64,000 nt of DNA from Pararhizobium sp. (GTDB lineage Bacteria > Pseudomonadota > Alphaproteobacteria > Rhizobiales > Rhizobiaceae): NCBI GenBank assembly GCA_030655075.1, contig JAURWE010000024.1, positions 558,001 to 622,000 on the forward strand, written 5' to 3'. Below, one piece after another: positions 55,376 through 63,697 of the stretch (position 1 is the first letter of the stretch; each line of letters starts with the position of its first letter). The notes beneath the pieces are model-generated. The model saw only the letters and a list, made by a program, of their open reading frames with translations, was not told the origin of the DNA and ran no database searches. The position numbers were made by a program, and so were the translations under genes.

Positions 55376-55425
55376 CCCTCCCCCTCGTGGGGAGGGTGGC
55401 CCGGCGGGCCGGGACGGGCTCTGAT
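55376..55425. repeat. GC-rich palindromic element
   Basis: CCCTCCCC-CTCGT-GGGGAGGG followed by GGCCCGGCGGGCC forms two adjacent hairpins right after the TctC gene. It may serve as that gene's terminator region although no T-run follows. Confidence 0.5.
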
Positions 55426-55456
55426 GCCGCATATATGTTGGCTTCCGCACAAGCTC

Positions 55457-55615
55457 GCCCCCTCTGTCGGCGACGCCGACATCTCCCCCACTTGGGGGGA
55501 GATTGCCATCAGCTTTTGTTCCCCACAAAGAACAGGCCGACAACTAAAATGAGCGATCAGCCGCCCACCCAATCTCCCCCCATGTGGGGGAGATGTCACG
55601 CAGTGACAGCGGGGG
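55457..55615. repeat. Paired REP-like palindromic element, second copy
   Basis: CCCCCTCTGTCGGCGACGCC with GACATCTCCCCCACTTGGGG (55457-55507) faces AATCTCCCCCCATGTGGGGG with AGATGTCACGCAGTGACAGC (55571-55615). Arm structure and order match the element at 45296-45423, but the middle 63 nt differ. Confidence 0.8.
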
Positions 55616-55639
55616 TGAACGCTCTCCACGGATGCGCAG

Positions 55640-55750
55640 GCCTAATGCATGCCTCCCAAAAGTGAGCGCGGTTTTGGGCTAAAAACATGCATAAAAACAA
55701 AGATCTAAAGCGCATTGCGTGAATCCGTTTTCACGCAACGTGCTTTAGGC
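55640..55750. repeat. RIME-like intergenic repeat, fullest copy
   Basis: Two palindromes are joined: CCCAAAA...TTTTGGG (near 55654-55678) and TAAAGCGCATTGCGTGAA...TTCACGCAACGTGCTTTA (near 55708-55748). The two-palindrome layout of about 110 bp is like the rhizobial intergenic mosaic elements (RIME) known from Rhizobium and Sinorhizobium. Partial copies lie at 38543, 40476 and 49338. Confidence 0.7.
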
Positions 55751-55761
55751 CAGGATCAAAA

Positions 55762-57405
55762 TCACCCGCCAACATTCCGCGCCACAACGCGCCCCGAAAA
55801 AATGCAGCCGCCGAGGAAACTGCCCTCAAGCGCGTTATACCCGTGCATGCCGCCGCCGCCGAAGCCGGCGGCTTCACCGGCGGCATAGAGGCCGGGCACC
55901 GGTTCGCCGGACAATTCCAGCACGCGACCGGAAAGATCGGTCTGCAAGCCGCCGAGCGTCTTGCGGGTGAGGATGTTGAGCCGCACGGCGATCAGCGGTC
56001 CGGCCTTTGGGTCGAGCAGCCGGTGCGGCTTGGCGGTGCGCATCAGCCGGTCGCCGAGATAATTCCGGGCGCCGCGAATGGCGGTGATCTGGGCATCTTT
56101 GGAAAAACCGTTGTCAATCTCGCGGTCGCGCGCCTCGATCTGCGCCTGCAGATGCGGGATCGACAGGCGGTGCTCGCCTGAAAGAGCGTTCATGCCGGCG
56201 ACGAGATCGTCGAGGCGGTCGCGCACGACAAAATCCTCGCCTTTGTCCATGAAGGCCTGCACTGGCCCCGGCGGGTTCTTGCCGAGACGCTTCAGGAGCA
56301 GCGGGATGTTTTTGCCGGTCAGATCCGGGTTCTGCTCCGATCCCGACAGCGCGAACTCCTTCTTGATGATCGCCTTGGTCAGGATGAACCAGCTGTAATC
56401 GGCACCACTCAGACGGATCGCCTTCAGCGTGCCCAGCGTATCGAAACCGGGCATGGCGGGCGCCTCGAAGCGTTTTCCATCGGCATCGCACCAGAAGCAG
56501 GATGGACCAGGCAGGATGCGGATGCCGTGGTTCGGCCAGATCGGATCGAAGTTGCGCAGACCCTCGGTATAGTGCCACATCCGGTCCCGGTTGATCAGCG
56601 ACCCGCGCGCCTGCTCGGCGATATCAAGCATGCGCCCGTCGACATGATGCGGCACGCCGCTGATCATCGCCTTCGGCGCCGGGCCCAGACGCTCGACCGG
56701 CCAGTTCTTGCGCACCAGATCATGATTGCCGCCGATGCCGCCCGAGGTGACGACCGTCGTCCCTGCCGTCAGCGAAAAGTCGCCCGTGACGTCGCGCGAA
56801 CTCTTCTGGCCGCGCAGCACCGGATCGCTCTTCAGGATCGAACCACTGGCGCCGGTGACGGTGCCATTGACGATCAGCAAGGCATCGACCTGATGGCGGA
56901 ACCGAAAGCGGATGAGACCGCGCCGCTCAGCCTCGCGGGCGCGAGCGATGAAGGGCGCCAATACACCCGGCCCCGTGCCCCAGGTAACGTGAAAGCGCGG
57001 CACCGAATTGCCGTGACCACTGGCGAGCCCACCGCCGCGCTCGGCCCAGCCGACGACCGGAAACCAGCGCATCCCCTGCTGGTGCAGCCAGGCACGCTTC
57101 TCGCCGGCGGCAAAATCGAGATAGGCTTCTGCCCACAGGCGCGGCCAGTGATCCTCGGACCGGTCGAACTGCGCCGAACCCATCCAGTCCTGGCGGGCAA
57201 GATCGATGCCGTCGCGAATACGCAACCGCCGCTGTTCCGGACTGTCGATGAAAAAAAGACCGCCGAGCGACCAGAACGCCTGCCCGCCAAGATTCTGCTC
57301 GCCCTCCTGATCGACAAGAATGACCTTCAGACCCCGGTCCGCAGCCTCCACGGCCGCCACAAGCCCCGCCAGCCCCGCCCCGATCACCAGAACATCGCAA
57401 TCCAT
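55762..57405 (-). CDS. FAD-binding dehydrogenase (KsdD/fumarate-reductase-like)
   Basis: The 547-residue flavoprotein opens DCDVLVIGAGLAGLVAAVEA, a dinucleotide-binding GxGxxG. LGGQAFWSLGG, SGGIGGNHDLVRKNWP and the C-terminal PGLYAAGEAAGFGGGGMHGYNALEGSFLGGCIFSG match the FAD-binding dehydrogenases related to 3-ketosteroid delta-1 dehydrogenase and fumarate reductase. Substrate unknown. It is alone downstream of the stator-like pair (58-nt gap). Confidence 0.92.
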   Translation of the reverse strand: MDCDVLVIGAGLAGLVAAVEAADRGLKVILVDQEGEQNLGGQAFWSLGGLFFIDSPEQRRLRIRDGIDLARQDWMGSAQFDRSEDHWPRLWAEAYLDFAAGEKRAWLHQQGMRWFPVVGWAERGGGLASGHGNSVPRFHVTWGTGPGVLAPFIARAREAERRGLIRFRFRHQVDALLIVNGTVTGASGSILKSDPVLRGQKSSRDVTGDFSLTAGTTVVTSGGIGGNHDLVRKNWPVERLGPAPKAMISGVPHHVDGRMLDIAEQARGSLINRDRMWHYTEGLRNFDPIWPNHGIRILPGPSCFWCDADGKRFEAPAMPGFDTLGTLKAIRLSGADYSWFILTKAIIKKEFALSGSEQNPDLTGKNIPLLLKRLGKNPPGPVQAFMDKGEDFVVRDRLDDLVAGMNALSGEHRLSIPHLQAQIEARDREIDNGFSKDAQITAIRGARNYLGDRLMRTAKPHRLLDPKAGPLIAVRLNILTRKTLGGLQTDLSGRVLELSGEPVPGLYAAGEAAGFGGGGMHGYNALEGSFLGGCIFSGRVVARNVGG

Positions 57406-57463
57406 CAGAGATCTCCTCCACTGGGTGCCATCTTACGCGGACGTAAAGGTCAGGACAACCGGA

Positions 57464-58495
57464 TCACCGTTCGGTCAGTTTCAACTCGATGCGGCGGTTG
57501 GTGGCGCGGGCTTCGGGCGTGTCGCCTTCGGCGATCGGCTGAAATTCGCCGAAGCCGGCGGCGACCAGGCGGTTGGCGGGCACGCCCTTGGAGATCAGGT
57601 ATTTCACGACCGATGTGGCGCGGGCCGAGGAGAGCTCCCAGTTGTCGACGTAGCGGCCGGTGCCCGACAGCGGCACATTGTCGGTGTGGCCATCGACGCG
57701 CAGCACCCAGTTGATTTCCGAGGGAATTTCCTTGGCGAGATCGAGCACGGCGCTGGCCAGCTTGCCCATTTCCGACTGGCCGGCCTCGTTCAGCTCGTTG
57801 CCGCCGGACGGGAACAGCACTTCCGACTGGAAGACAAAGCGGTCGCCGACGATGCGGATGTTTTCACGGTCGGACAGGATTTCGCGCAAACGGCCGAAGA
57901 AGTCGGAGCGATAGCGGTTGAGCTCCTGCACGCGCTGCGCCAGCGCCACATTCAGCCGCCGCCCAAGATCGGAAATTTTCGCCTGCGAGGCCGAATCCTT
58001 GGCCTCAGACGCCTGCAAGGCGCCCTCGATAGCAGCGATCTGGTTGCGCAGCGCGGCGATCTGCTGGTTGAGCAGATCGATCTGGCTCATCGCCCGGGCG
58101 CTCACCTGCTTTTCGGCATCGAGCGATTCGGTAAGAGCACCGACCTGCGCATTGGCCGTATCGGAAGCCCCTGCACCCTGGTCGAGCAGGGCCTGCAATC
58201 GCGAGCGCTCACCTTCCGACTGCGATAGCGAGGCCTGCAGGTTGGCCAGCGCATCCTCGATATCCTGCTTGCCGCCCTTTTCCAGCGCCAGCAGCTGGGT
58301 CAATTCGTTGATCTGGCTGTTCAGCCGGTTCAGAACCTCGTCCTTGCCGCTGATTTCGCGGCCGAGCAGGAATTGCGCCAGCACGAACACCGACAGCAGA
58401 AACATGATCGACAGCAGCAGCGTCGACAGGGCATCGACGAAGCCCGGCCAGTAATCGACCGTGCGCTGGCTGCGGCGGTTGCGGGCAAGCGCCAT
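57464..58495 (-). CDS. MotB-like OmpA-domain stator subunit with long coiled coil
   Basis: The 343-residue protein has a short basic N-terminus and one membrane helix (about 19-45) starting WPGFVDALSTLLLSIMF. Asp21 occupies the position of the proton-binding Asp of MotB. A periplasmic coiled coil follows (about 50-190, e.g. VLNRLNSQINELTQLLALEK). An OmpA-like peptidoglycan-binding domain (about 225-343) contains DGHTDNVPLSGTGRYVDNWE and NRRIELKL. It begins 2 nt after the MotA-like gene. It differs from flagellar MotB by the long coiled coil and lack of plug. Function unknown. Confidence 0.9.
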   Translation of the reverse strand: MALARNRRSQRTVDYWPGFVDALSTLLLSIMFLLSVFVLAQFLLGREISGKDEVLNRLNSQINELTQLLALEKGGKQDIEDALANLQASLSQSEGERSRLQALLDQGAGASDTANAQVGALTESLDAEKQVSARAMSQIDLLNQQIAALRNQIAAIEGALQASEAKDSASQAKISDLGRRLNVALAQRVQELNRYRSDFFGRLREILSDRENIRIVGDRFVFQSEVLFPSGGNELNEAGQSEMGKLASAVLDLAKEIPSEINWVLRVDGHTDNVPLSGTGRYVDNWELSSARATSVVKYLISKGVPANRLVAAGFGEFQPIAEGDTPEARATNRRIELKLTER

Positions 58496-58497
58496 GC

Positions 58498-59550
58498 TCA
58501 GGCGCCCCCGTTTTTCAGATTGCCGATTTCCTTGGAGAGCTGATCCAGCGTCTTGCGCATGGATTTAGCCTCGTCCTGCTGCGCTTCGATCCAGTCGCGC
58601 AGCATCTGCTGCTCGCCGCGCATGTTTTTGACCAGCCCTTGGATGCCTTCGGCAAGGCTCGCCATGGCGGCGGTGGTGCGCTGGTTGGAGCTGCCGTCGC
58701 TGGCAAGTTTCGCCAGCTGTTCTGTGAGGGCCCGCAGCTCTTCGGAGGGCAGCGCCGACGGATCTGCCGCAATTGCTGCAGGCGCCCGGTCGGAGTTGAC
58801 GTCGGTGACCGAGGACAGCCAGTTTTCAAGCTCGGTGTAGAAGCGGCTCTGGGCGCGGCCGGCCTGAAGATCGAGAAAGCCCAAGACCAGCGAGCCGGAA
58901 AGGCCGAAGAGCGAGGTTGAGAAGGCCGTGCCCATGCCGGCGAGCGGCGCCGACAGCCCTTCTTTCAGGGCTGCCAGAACGTCGTTCGTGTCGCCGCTGC
59001 CGGGATCGAGCGACTGGATGACCGTGTTGATCGAGCCGATGGTTCCGAGCAGCCCCCAGAACGTGCCGAGCAGGCCGAGAAAGACCAGAAGCCCGATCAG
59101 GTAGCGCGACGTGTCGCGTGATTCGTCGAGGCGCGTGGCAATCGAATCGAGAATGGAGCGCAGGGCCGTAGTCGAAATCGCCATCGAATGGCGCTGGCCG
59201 ATGAGCGCCCGCATAGGCGCCAGAAGCACCGGATCGCGGCCGACCTTGTCGGCACTGCCGGCGGCCCGGAAGGAATTGAACCAGCGCACTTCGGGCCGAA
59301 GGGCCAGCACATGGTTGAAGACCAGAAGCGCGCCGATCAGCAAAACCCCGACAATCAGGCCGTTGAGGCCCGGATTTGCCAGAAAGGCCGTCTTGGCCTG
59401 GCGAAACAGAATGGCGCCGACGAAACCGACGATGATGAGAAAAATGATCATCGTCCAGAAAAAGGACATGGGACTTGAAAGCTTCTGCGGATTGTAGCCC
59501 TCCGCCGCCGCTTCCGACGTGCCCCATCCGGGCAACTTCAATATCGCCAT
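58498..59550 (-). CDS. MotA/TolQ/ExbB-like proton-channel protein with C-terminal tail
   Basis: The 350-residue protein has four hydrophobic segments (about 29-50, 63-86, 148-172 and 198-226). The TolQ/MotA channel block is YLIGLLVFLGLLGTFWGLLG followed by GMGTAFSTSLFGLSGSLVLGFLDL. A cytoplasmic helical tail (about 265-350) ends in a coiled coil (DEAKSMRKTLDQLSKEIGNL). It pairs with the MotB-like gene 2 nt downstream to form an ion-driven rotary or linear motor that is not flagellar, since no flagellar gene is nearby. Function unknown. Confidence 0.9.
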   Translation of the reverse strand: MAILKLPGWGTSEAAAEGYNPQKLSSPMSFFWTMIIFLIIVGFVGAILFRQAKTAFLANPGLNGLIVGVLLIGALLVFNHVLALRPEVRWFNSFRAAGSADKVGRDPVLLAPMRALIGQRHSMAISTTALRSILDSIATRLDESRDTSRYLIGLLVFLGLLGTFWGLLGTIGSINTVIQSLDPGSGDTNDVLAALKEGLSAPLAGMGTAFSTSLFGLSGSLVLGFLDLQAGRAQSRFYTELENWLSSVTDVNSDRAPAAIAADPSALPSEELRALTEQLAKLASDGSSNQRTTAAMASLAEGIQGLVKNMRGEQQMLRDWIEAQQDEAKSMRKTLDQLSKEIGNLKNGGA

Positions 59551-59661
59551 GTAAAATCAGTCTCCGGTTCGCAACCTGCGCGGAGACTAGATTAACTTTG
59601 TGCCAAATTGAAGGGGAAACAATGCATGCGATGCGGGTTCGCCACCCCCTAATATAAGGGG

Positions 59662-60462
59662 TTACTTGCCAGGGATTGGCCGGTGCAGCACGTCCTGCAG
59701 CGCCTTGCGGATGTGTTCGTTGCCTGCAACGATCGTGCCGTCTTCGAGCGAGTTGCTGCCGCCATCGACATCGGAGATCCAGCCGCCCGCTTCGCGCACC
59801 AGCAGCATGCCGGCAGCAATATCCCAGGCATCGACGCCGCGCTCCCAGAAACCGTCGAAACGGCCGGCAGCGACATAGGCGAGATCGAGCGAGGCCGCCC
59901 CGTTGCTGCGGATACCGGCGACTTCGCCCATCACATGGCGAAGTTCGATCAGATAGGCGCCGTGGCTGCCGTGGCCGAGATAGGGCGTTGCGGTGGCGAT
60001 GACGGCGTCCGACAGGCTCTTGCGGGCCGCAACCCGCAGACGGCGGTCGTTGAGAAAGGCGCCGCCGCCGCGTTCGGCCGTATAGAGTTCGTCCGTCGCC
60101 GGATTGAAGATGACGCCCCCGACGATTTCCCCGTTGCGTTCCAGCGCCACCGAGATGGCAAAGAACGGAATCCCGTGCAGAAAATTGGTCGTGCCGTCGA
60201 GCGGATCGACGATCCAGCGGTGGGCACCGTCATTGCCCTTGATCTCGCCACCCTCTTCCCCGAGATAACCGTAGGTCGGGCGCGCTTTCATCAGCTCTTC
60301 GCGGATGACTTTTTCCGCCTTGCGGCCGGCCTGGGCCACGTAATCTGCAGGGCCCTTCAGCGAAACCTGAAGGTTCTGCACTTCGCCGAAATCGCGCGAC
60401 AGCGACTTTCCGGCTTTGAACGTGGCCTGAACCATGACGTTGAGAAGGGCAGAACGGGCCAT
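59662..60462 (-). CDS. Inositol-1-monophosphatase family protein
   Basis: ATG 60462 (MARSALLNVMVQATFKAGKS) gives 266 residues. The Li-sensitive phosphatase signature WIVDPLDGTTNFLHGIPFFA and the second motif DAWDIAAGMLLVREAGG, with GEEGGEI as metal ligand, are all present. Members hydrolyse inositol or related phosphates; bacterial SuhB also acts in rRNA antitermination. It follows the Sel1-repeat gene by 162 nt on the same strand. Confidence 0.95.
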   Translation of the reverse strand: MARSALLNVMVQATFKAGKSLSRDFGEVQNLQVSLKGPADYVAQAGRKAEKVIREELMKARPTYGYLGEEGGEIKGNDGAHRWIVDPLDGTTNFLHGIPFFAISVALERNGEIVGGVIFNPATDELYTAERGGGAFLNDRRLRVAARKSLSDAVIATATPYLGHGSHGAYLIELRHVMGEVAGIRSNGAASLDLAYVAAGRFDGFWERGVDAWDIAAGMLLVREAGGWISDVDGGSNSLEDGTIVAGNEHIRKALQDVLHRPIPGK

Positions 60463-60624
60463 CGGGTGGTATCCTTGGAAACGGCGTGCGGCCCGCAGCA
60501 ATTTAAAGGCGGGGCCGGGAAAAAGAATGAGCCTGGAAGCGTTGGGCGCCTCAAGACCACAAAACCCCATAAGTTTCAAGTCTTGAGGGCAATTGCGGCC
60601 GAAACGCCGGTGAAAACGGCGCCT

Positions 60625-61818
60625 TTACGAGGTGCGATAGCGGTTGGCGGCATCCAGCGCCGCCTTCTGCTGGACATCGTTCAGCCCGAGATAGAAATCC
60701 TCGAGCGCTGGATCCTTGAGACCGGCGCGGCGCGACAGCACATACCATTTGGCAGCCTCGACCGGATCGGGCCGCGTGCCGATGGCATTGACATAGAGAT
60801 GCGAAAGCTTGTTCTGCGCCAGCACGTTGCCACCTTCGGCCGCCCGCCGCATCCAGCCGAAGCCGGCATCGAGATTGCGCTCGCCGGCAATGCCGTCGAT
60901 CAGCCACACCGCCAGATCGAACTGTGCCGTATCGAACCCGGCGCGGGCAGCGCGGAGCAGCCATTCGCGCGCACGCTCGCGTTTGCTTTCGTCGATACCG
61001 TCGACATTCAGATAGATCTGCGACAGGGCGTATTGCGCATCGGCAATGCCCTGCTCGGCCGACTTTTCATAATAGGGCAGCGCTGCCTTCAGGCCCTTGT
61101 CCCCCGGCATTTTGCGCACCAGCGCCTGGGCATAGTTGAACTGTGCCGAGGAATTGCCGCGGTCGGCCGATTTTTGCATCAGCTCTTCGGCCTTTTTCGG
61201 GTCGCGCGGCACGAGCACGCCATCCATCAGCAGCAGCGCGTATTTGAACATGGCCGAAGGATCGTCGCCTGCAGCGCCCTGGCCATACCAGAAAGCGGCT
61301 TCCTTCTTGTTGAGCGGAACGCCGAGCCCCTGCTGCAGGATTTCGGCCACCAGCGTCTGCGCCGCCGGATCACCGAGCTGGGCGCGCGGCAGCGCCAGTT
61401 CCATCGCCGTCAGATAATAGCCGCGCTGATAGGCGCCATAGGCGGCATCGACCTTGCCGGTAAACGGCTTTTCGGCCGGCAGCTCCGGCAGGTCGGCGCC
61501 CATGCGCTCGAGAACGCTGACGCCGGACGACGAACCGTCTGCACCGGGGAGCGGCTTGGCCCCGACATCCTCGGCCTTCGACCCGGTCGGCACCCGCCCG
61601 CGCTTGTGAACGGGCACCTCGACCTCCGGCACAGCCTTCTCGTCCGCCACCACCTTCTCGTCTGCTACGGCCTTGTCTTTGGTCGTCGCCTTTGCGTCCG
61701 GCACGGCCTTGCCCGCCGCATCCTGCGCGTGGGCGGGAAGCGGGACAAACAGCAGGCTGGTGCCGACGAGCAGCAGACGGCAGAGATGGGACAGCGATCG
61801 GTCGAGCGGGTTCAGCAT
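60625..61818 (-). CDS. Secreted Sel1/TPR-repeat protein
   Basis: The 397-residue precursor has a signal peptide (about 1-32, LPAHAQ), a Lys/Val/Ala-rich linker with a repeated VADEKVVADEKAV, and at least five Sel1-like repeats from about residue 120 (GDPAAQTLVAEILQQGLGVP, DPSAMFKYALLLMDGVLVP, GNSSAQFNYAQALVRKMPGD, GIADAQYALSQIYLN, FDTAQFDLAVWLIDG). Sel1 proteins act as scaffolds, often in envelope processes. It starts 9 nt after the thiE-like gene. Confidence 0.9.
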   Translation of the reverse strand: MLNPLDRSLSHLCRLLLVGTSLLFVPLPAHAQDAAGKAVPDAKATTKDKAVADEKVVADEKAVPEVEVPVHKRGRVPTGSKAEDVGAKPLPGADGSSSGVSVLERMGADLPELPAEKPFTGKVDAAYGAYQRGYYLTAMELALPRAQLGDPAAQTLVAEILQQGLGVPLNKKEAAFWYGQGAAGDDPSAMFKYALLLMDGVLVPRDPKKAEELMQKSADRGNSSAQFNYAQALVRKMPGDKGLKAALPYYEKSAEQGIADAQYALSQIYLNVDGIDESKRERAREWLLRAARAGFDTAQFDLAVWLIDGIAGERNLDAGFGWMRRAAEGGNVLAQNKLSHLYVNAIGTRPDPVEAAKWYVLSRRAGLKDPALEDFYLGLNDVQQKAALDAANRYRTS

Positions 61819-61827
61819 CCGGATCTG

Positions 61828-62481
61828 TTAATCTTCAAACCGTGGCGCTTTTTCGTCCAGCAGCGCATTGACGGCAGCAACCACCGATGGGGCCTGGACC
61901 GGATCGGCAAAAACAGCCAGCCGCAGCGCCACGAACTCGGCACCGCACTCTGCCACCTCCAGTGCTGAGGCTGGATCGGTGCCGCCCATGACGATGCAGG
62001 GAATGGCCACCATCGACGACCACCATTCGCCGAGCGCAAGGTTCTTCGAATGCGCTTCCGGCTTGATGTCGCCGTCGAGCTTGCCGAAGAAAATATAGTC
62101 CGGCCGCACTTCGCCGATTTCCAGCGCATGATGCCGGTCCATGGCATTGCCGCCGCCGACGATCAGCTTGGGCGAAAATTTCTCCATCGCTTCGCCGAGC
62201 GCCTCGGCTGCATTAGCAATGTGAAGGCCATCGGCTCTGGCGCGGCCGGCAACACGCGTATCGCCTGAGATCAGCGCCGCAGCGCCGGCTTCCTGGATGA
62301 TCGGCACCAGCAGCTCCGCATGCACCTGAAATGCCGCATCGTCGAGATCATATTGCGGGACGATGACGGAGGCGACATCGCCGCCCTTCAGCGCATCCGC
62401 CATCGCCTGCGCCTGCGCCTTGGCATCCTTGATGTCAGGCGCGATCAGCACCAGACGGCAGCGGCTCTCGGTCTTCTTCAT
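61828..62481 (-). CDS. Thiamine-phosphate-synthase-like protein
   Basis: ATG 62481 (MKKTESRCRLVLIAPDIKDA) gives 217 residues of the ThiE/TenI barrel: GDVASVIVPQYDLDD, ALISGDTRVAGRARADGLHI, YIFFGKLDGDIK and VMGGTDPASALEVAECGAEFVAL. True ThiE joins HMP-PP and thiazole phosphate. The core phosphate-binding residues are less conserved than usual, so this may be a TenI-like paralogue rather than the main enzyme. It heads a series with the Sel1 and inositol-phosphatase genes. Confidence 0.83.
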   Translation of the reverse strand: MKKTESRCRLVLIAPDIKDAKAQAQAMADALKGGDVASVIVPQYDLDDAAFQVHAELLVPIIQEAGAAALISGDTRVAGRARADGLHIANAAEALGEAMEKFSPKLIVGGGNAMDRHHALEIGEVRPDYIFFGKLDGDIKPEAHSKNLALGEWWSSMVAIPCIVMGGTDPASALEVAECGAEFVALRLAVFADPVQAPSVVAAVNALLDEKAPRFED

Positions 62482-62489
62482 TCTCTGTC

Positions 62490-62531
62490 CATATCCTGCG
62501 GCCCATATCCTGCGGCCCATAGCCTGCGGCA
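62490..62531. repeat. Three tandem 14-bp repeats
   Basis: CATATCCTGCGGCC occurs twice exactly and once as CATAGCCTGCGGCA, head to tail, just before the thiE-like start codon. Slippage could change the distance from promoter to ribosome site. Confidence 0.8.
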
Positions 62532-62615
62532 ATGCGCCCAACACAGCGACGACCGGCACTCGATTTCATGTGGAAAAACCGATAGACCCTGCGCACCAAA
62601 GGATCAAGTGAACCC

Positions 62616-63392
62616 ATGCTTCCAGGAATCGAGTTTTATTACATCGCCGTCCCCGCAGTCATCCTCGTCGGTATGGCCAAGGGCGGCATGGGCGAGGCCC
62701 TGTCGCTGATGGGCGTGCCGCTGCTGGCCATGGCTATTTCGCCGGTTCAGGCAGCCGCCATTCTGCTGCCGATCCTGATCGCCATGGACATCGTCTCGCT
62801 GTGGATCTGGCGCAAACACAGCGACAAGACGACGCTGCTGATGCTTTTGCCCGGCGGCATCGCCGGCATTGCCATCGGCTGGGCGACGGCAGCGCTGGTC
62901 AACCGCGAGGCGCTGCGCCTGATCATCGGCCTGATCACGGTCGGCTTCGTGCTGCGCTATCTCTACAATGTCTGGCGCAGCCGGCGGGGCATCACCGTTC
63001 CACCGAAGCCGCAGCGGCTCATGCCGGCCCTGTTCTGGGGTGGGGCTGCCGGCTACGGAAGTTTCGTCGCCCATGCAGGCGGGCCGCCCTTCCAGATCTA
63101 TGCCCTGCCGCTGCAACTGCCGCCGCGCGAATACACCGGCACGATCATCCGCTTCTTCGCCATTCTGAACGTGGTGAAGCTGGTGCCCTATTTCGCGCTG
63201 GGCTCGCTCGGCACCAGCAACCTGACGACATCGCTCAGCCTGTTTCCCTTCGCCATCGTCTCGACGATCATCGGCGCCTGGATCATCCGCCGCATCAAGC
63301 CGGATGTCTTCTACCCGTTCATGTATACGATGGCGTTTCTGGCCGGGTGCAAACTTCTGTGGGATGGGATATCGGCATTTCTGCTCGCCTGA
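62616..63392 (+). CDS. TSUP-family (TauE/SafE) membrane transporter
   Basis: The 258-residue protein has about eight hydrophobic segments and the TSUP signatures VGMAKGGMGEALSLMGVPLLA near the start and AGYGSFVAHAGGPPFQIYALPLQL in the second half. These carriers are linked to export of sulfite or organosulfonates. It is divergent from the thiE-like gene. The substrate is not evident, although the sqd genes in the window show that this organism handles sulfite. Confidence 0.93.
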   Translation: MLPGIEFYYIAVPAVILVGMAKGGMGEALSLMGVPLLAMAISPVQAAAILLPILIAMDIVSLWIWRKHSDKTTLLMLLPGGIAGIAIGWATAALVNREALRLIIGLITVGFVLRYLYNVWRSRRGITVPPKPQRLMPALFWGGAAGYGSFVAHAGGPPFQIYALPLQLPPREYTGTIIRFFAILNVVKLVPYFALGSLGTSNLTTSLSLFPFAIVSTIIGAWIIRRIKPDVFYPFMYTMAFLAGCKLLWDGISAFLLA

Positions 63393-63444
63393 GCGGCGGA
63401 GACAGGAAGATGGAACAGTCTGCCGGGAAATATTGCCATGAGAA

Positions 63445-63469
63445 ATGGGGAGCTGGGATAGCTCCCCAT
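63445..63469 (-). terminator. Hairpin after the 62-residue gene
   Basis: ATGGGGAGCT (63445-63454) pairs with AGCTCCCCAT (63460-63469). The minus strand continues TTTCTC, a weak T-tract. It lies 8 nt past the stop at 63477. Confidence 0.6.
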
Positions 63470-63476
63470 CCGGATT

Positions 63477-63665
63477 CTACTTGGCGACGGCAGCCGATGC
63501 TTCGACCAGCGAGGCGGCGATTGCTTTGGCAAGCAACATTCCGTTTGTCCTGATTGCGGTCTGATCGAGAGTACGGGCCGATTTTATAAGATCAAAGCCT
63601 TCTTTCAGTACAATTTCCTGAGCTCTGTTAACGGCCCAAGTCGTCGTCTCACTGCGCTGCTGCAT
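63477..63665 (-). CDS. Small unknown protein
   Basis: The 62-residue frame reads MQQRSETTTWAVNRAQEIVL through LAKAIAASLVEASAAVAK, mostly helical and Ala-rich at the end. A purine-rich ribosome site (GGGGGAAAG) precedes it and a hairpin follows, which supports a real gene. No known motif. Confidence 0.6.
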   Translation of the reverse strand: MQQRSETTTWAVNRAQEIVLKEGFDLIKSARTLDQTAIRTNGMLLAKAIAASLVEASAAVAK

Positions 63666-63682
63666 TCCGCTTTCCCCCGTTG

Positions 63683-63697
63683 CTAAATCATTTAGCC
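63683..63697. promoter_or_regulatory. Palindrome upstream of the 62-residue gene
   Basis: GCTAAATCATTTAGC is a perfect 7-bp inverted repeat with one central base, 18-32 nt before the start codon. It could be an operator. Confidence 0.35.

Noticed and set aside
57464..59550. Zorya defence system (ZorAB)
   Set aside because: The stator plan is similar, but no ZorC, ZorD or ZorE-like helicase or nuclease is nearby, and the tail of the MotA-like protein is short.
59683..61968. 761-codon plus-strand frame opposite the inositol phosphatase and Sel1 genes
   Set aside because: Shadow; no motif and the minus-strand genes are well supported.
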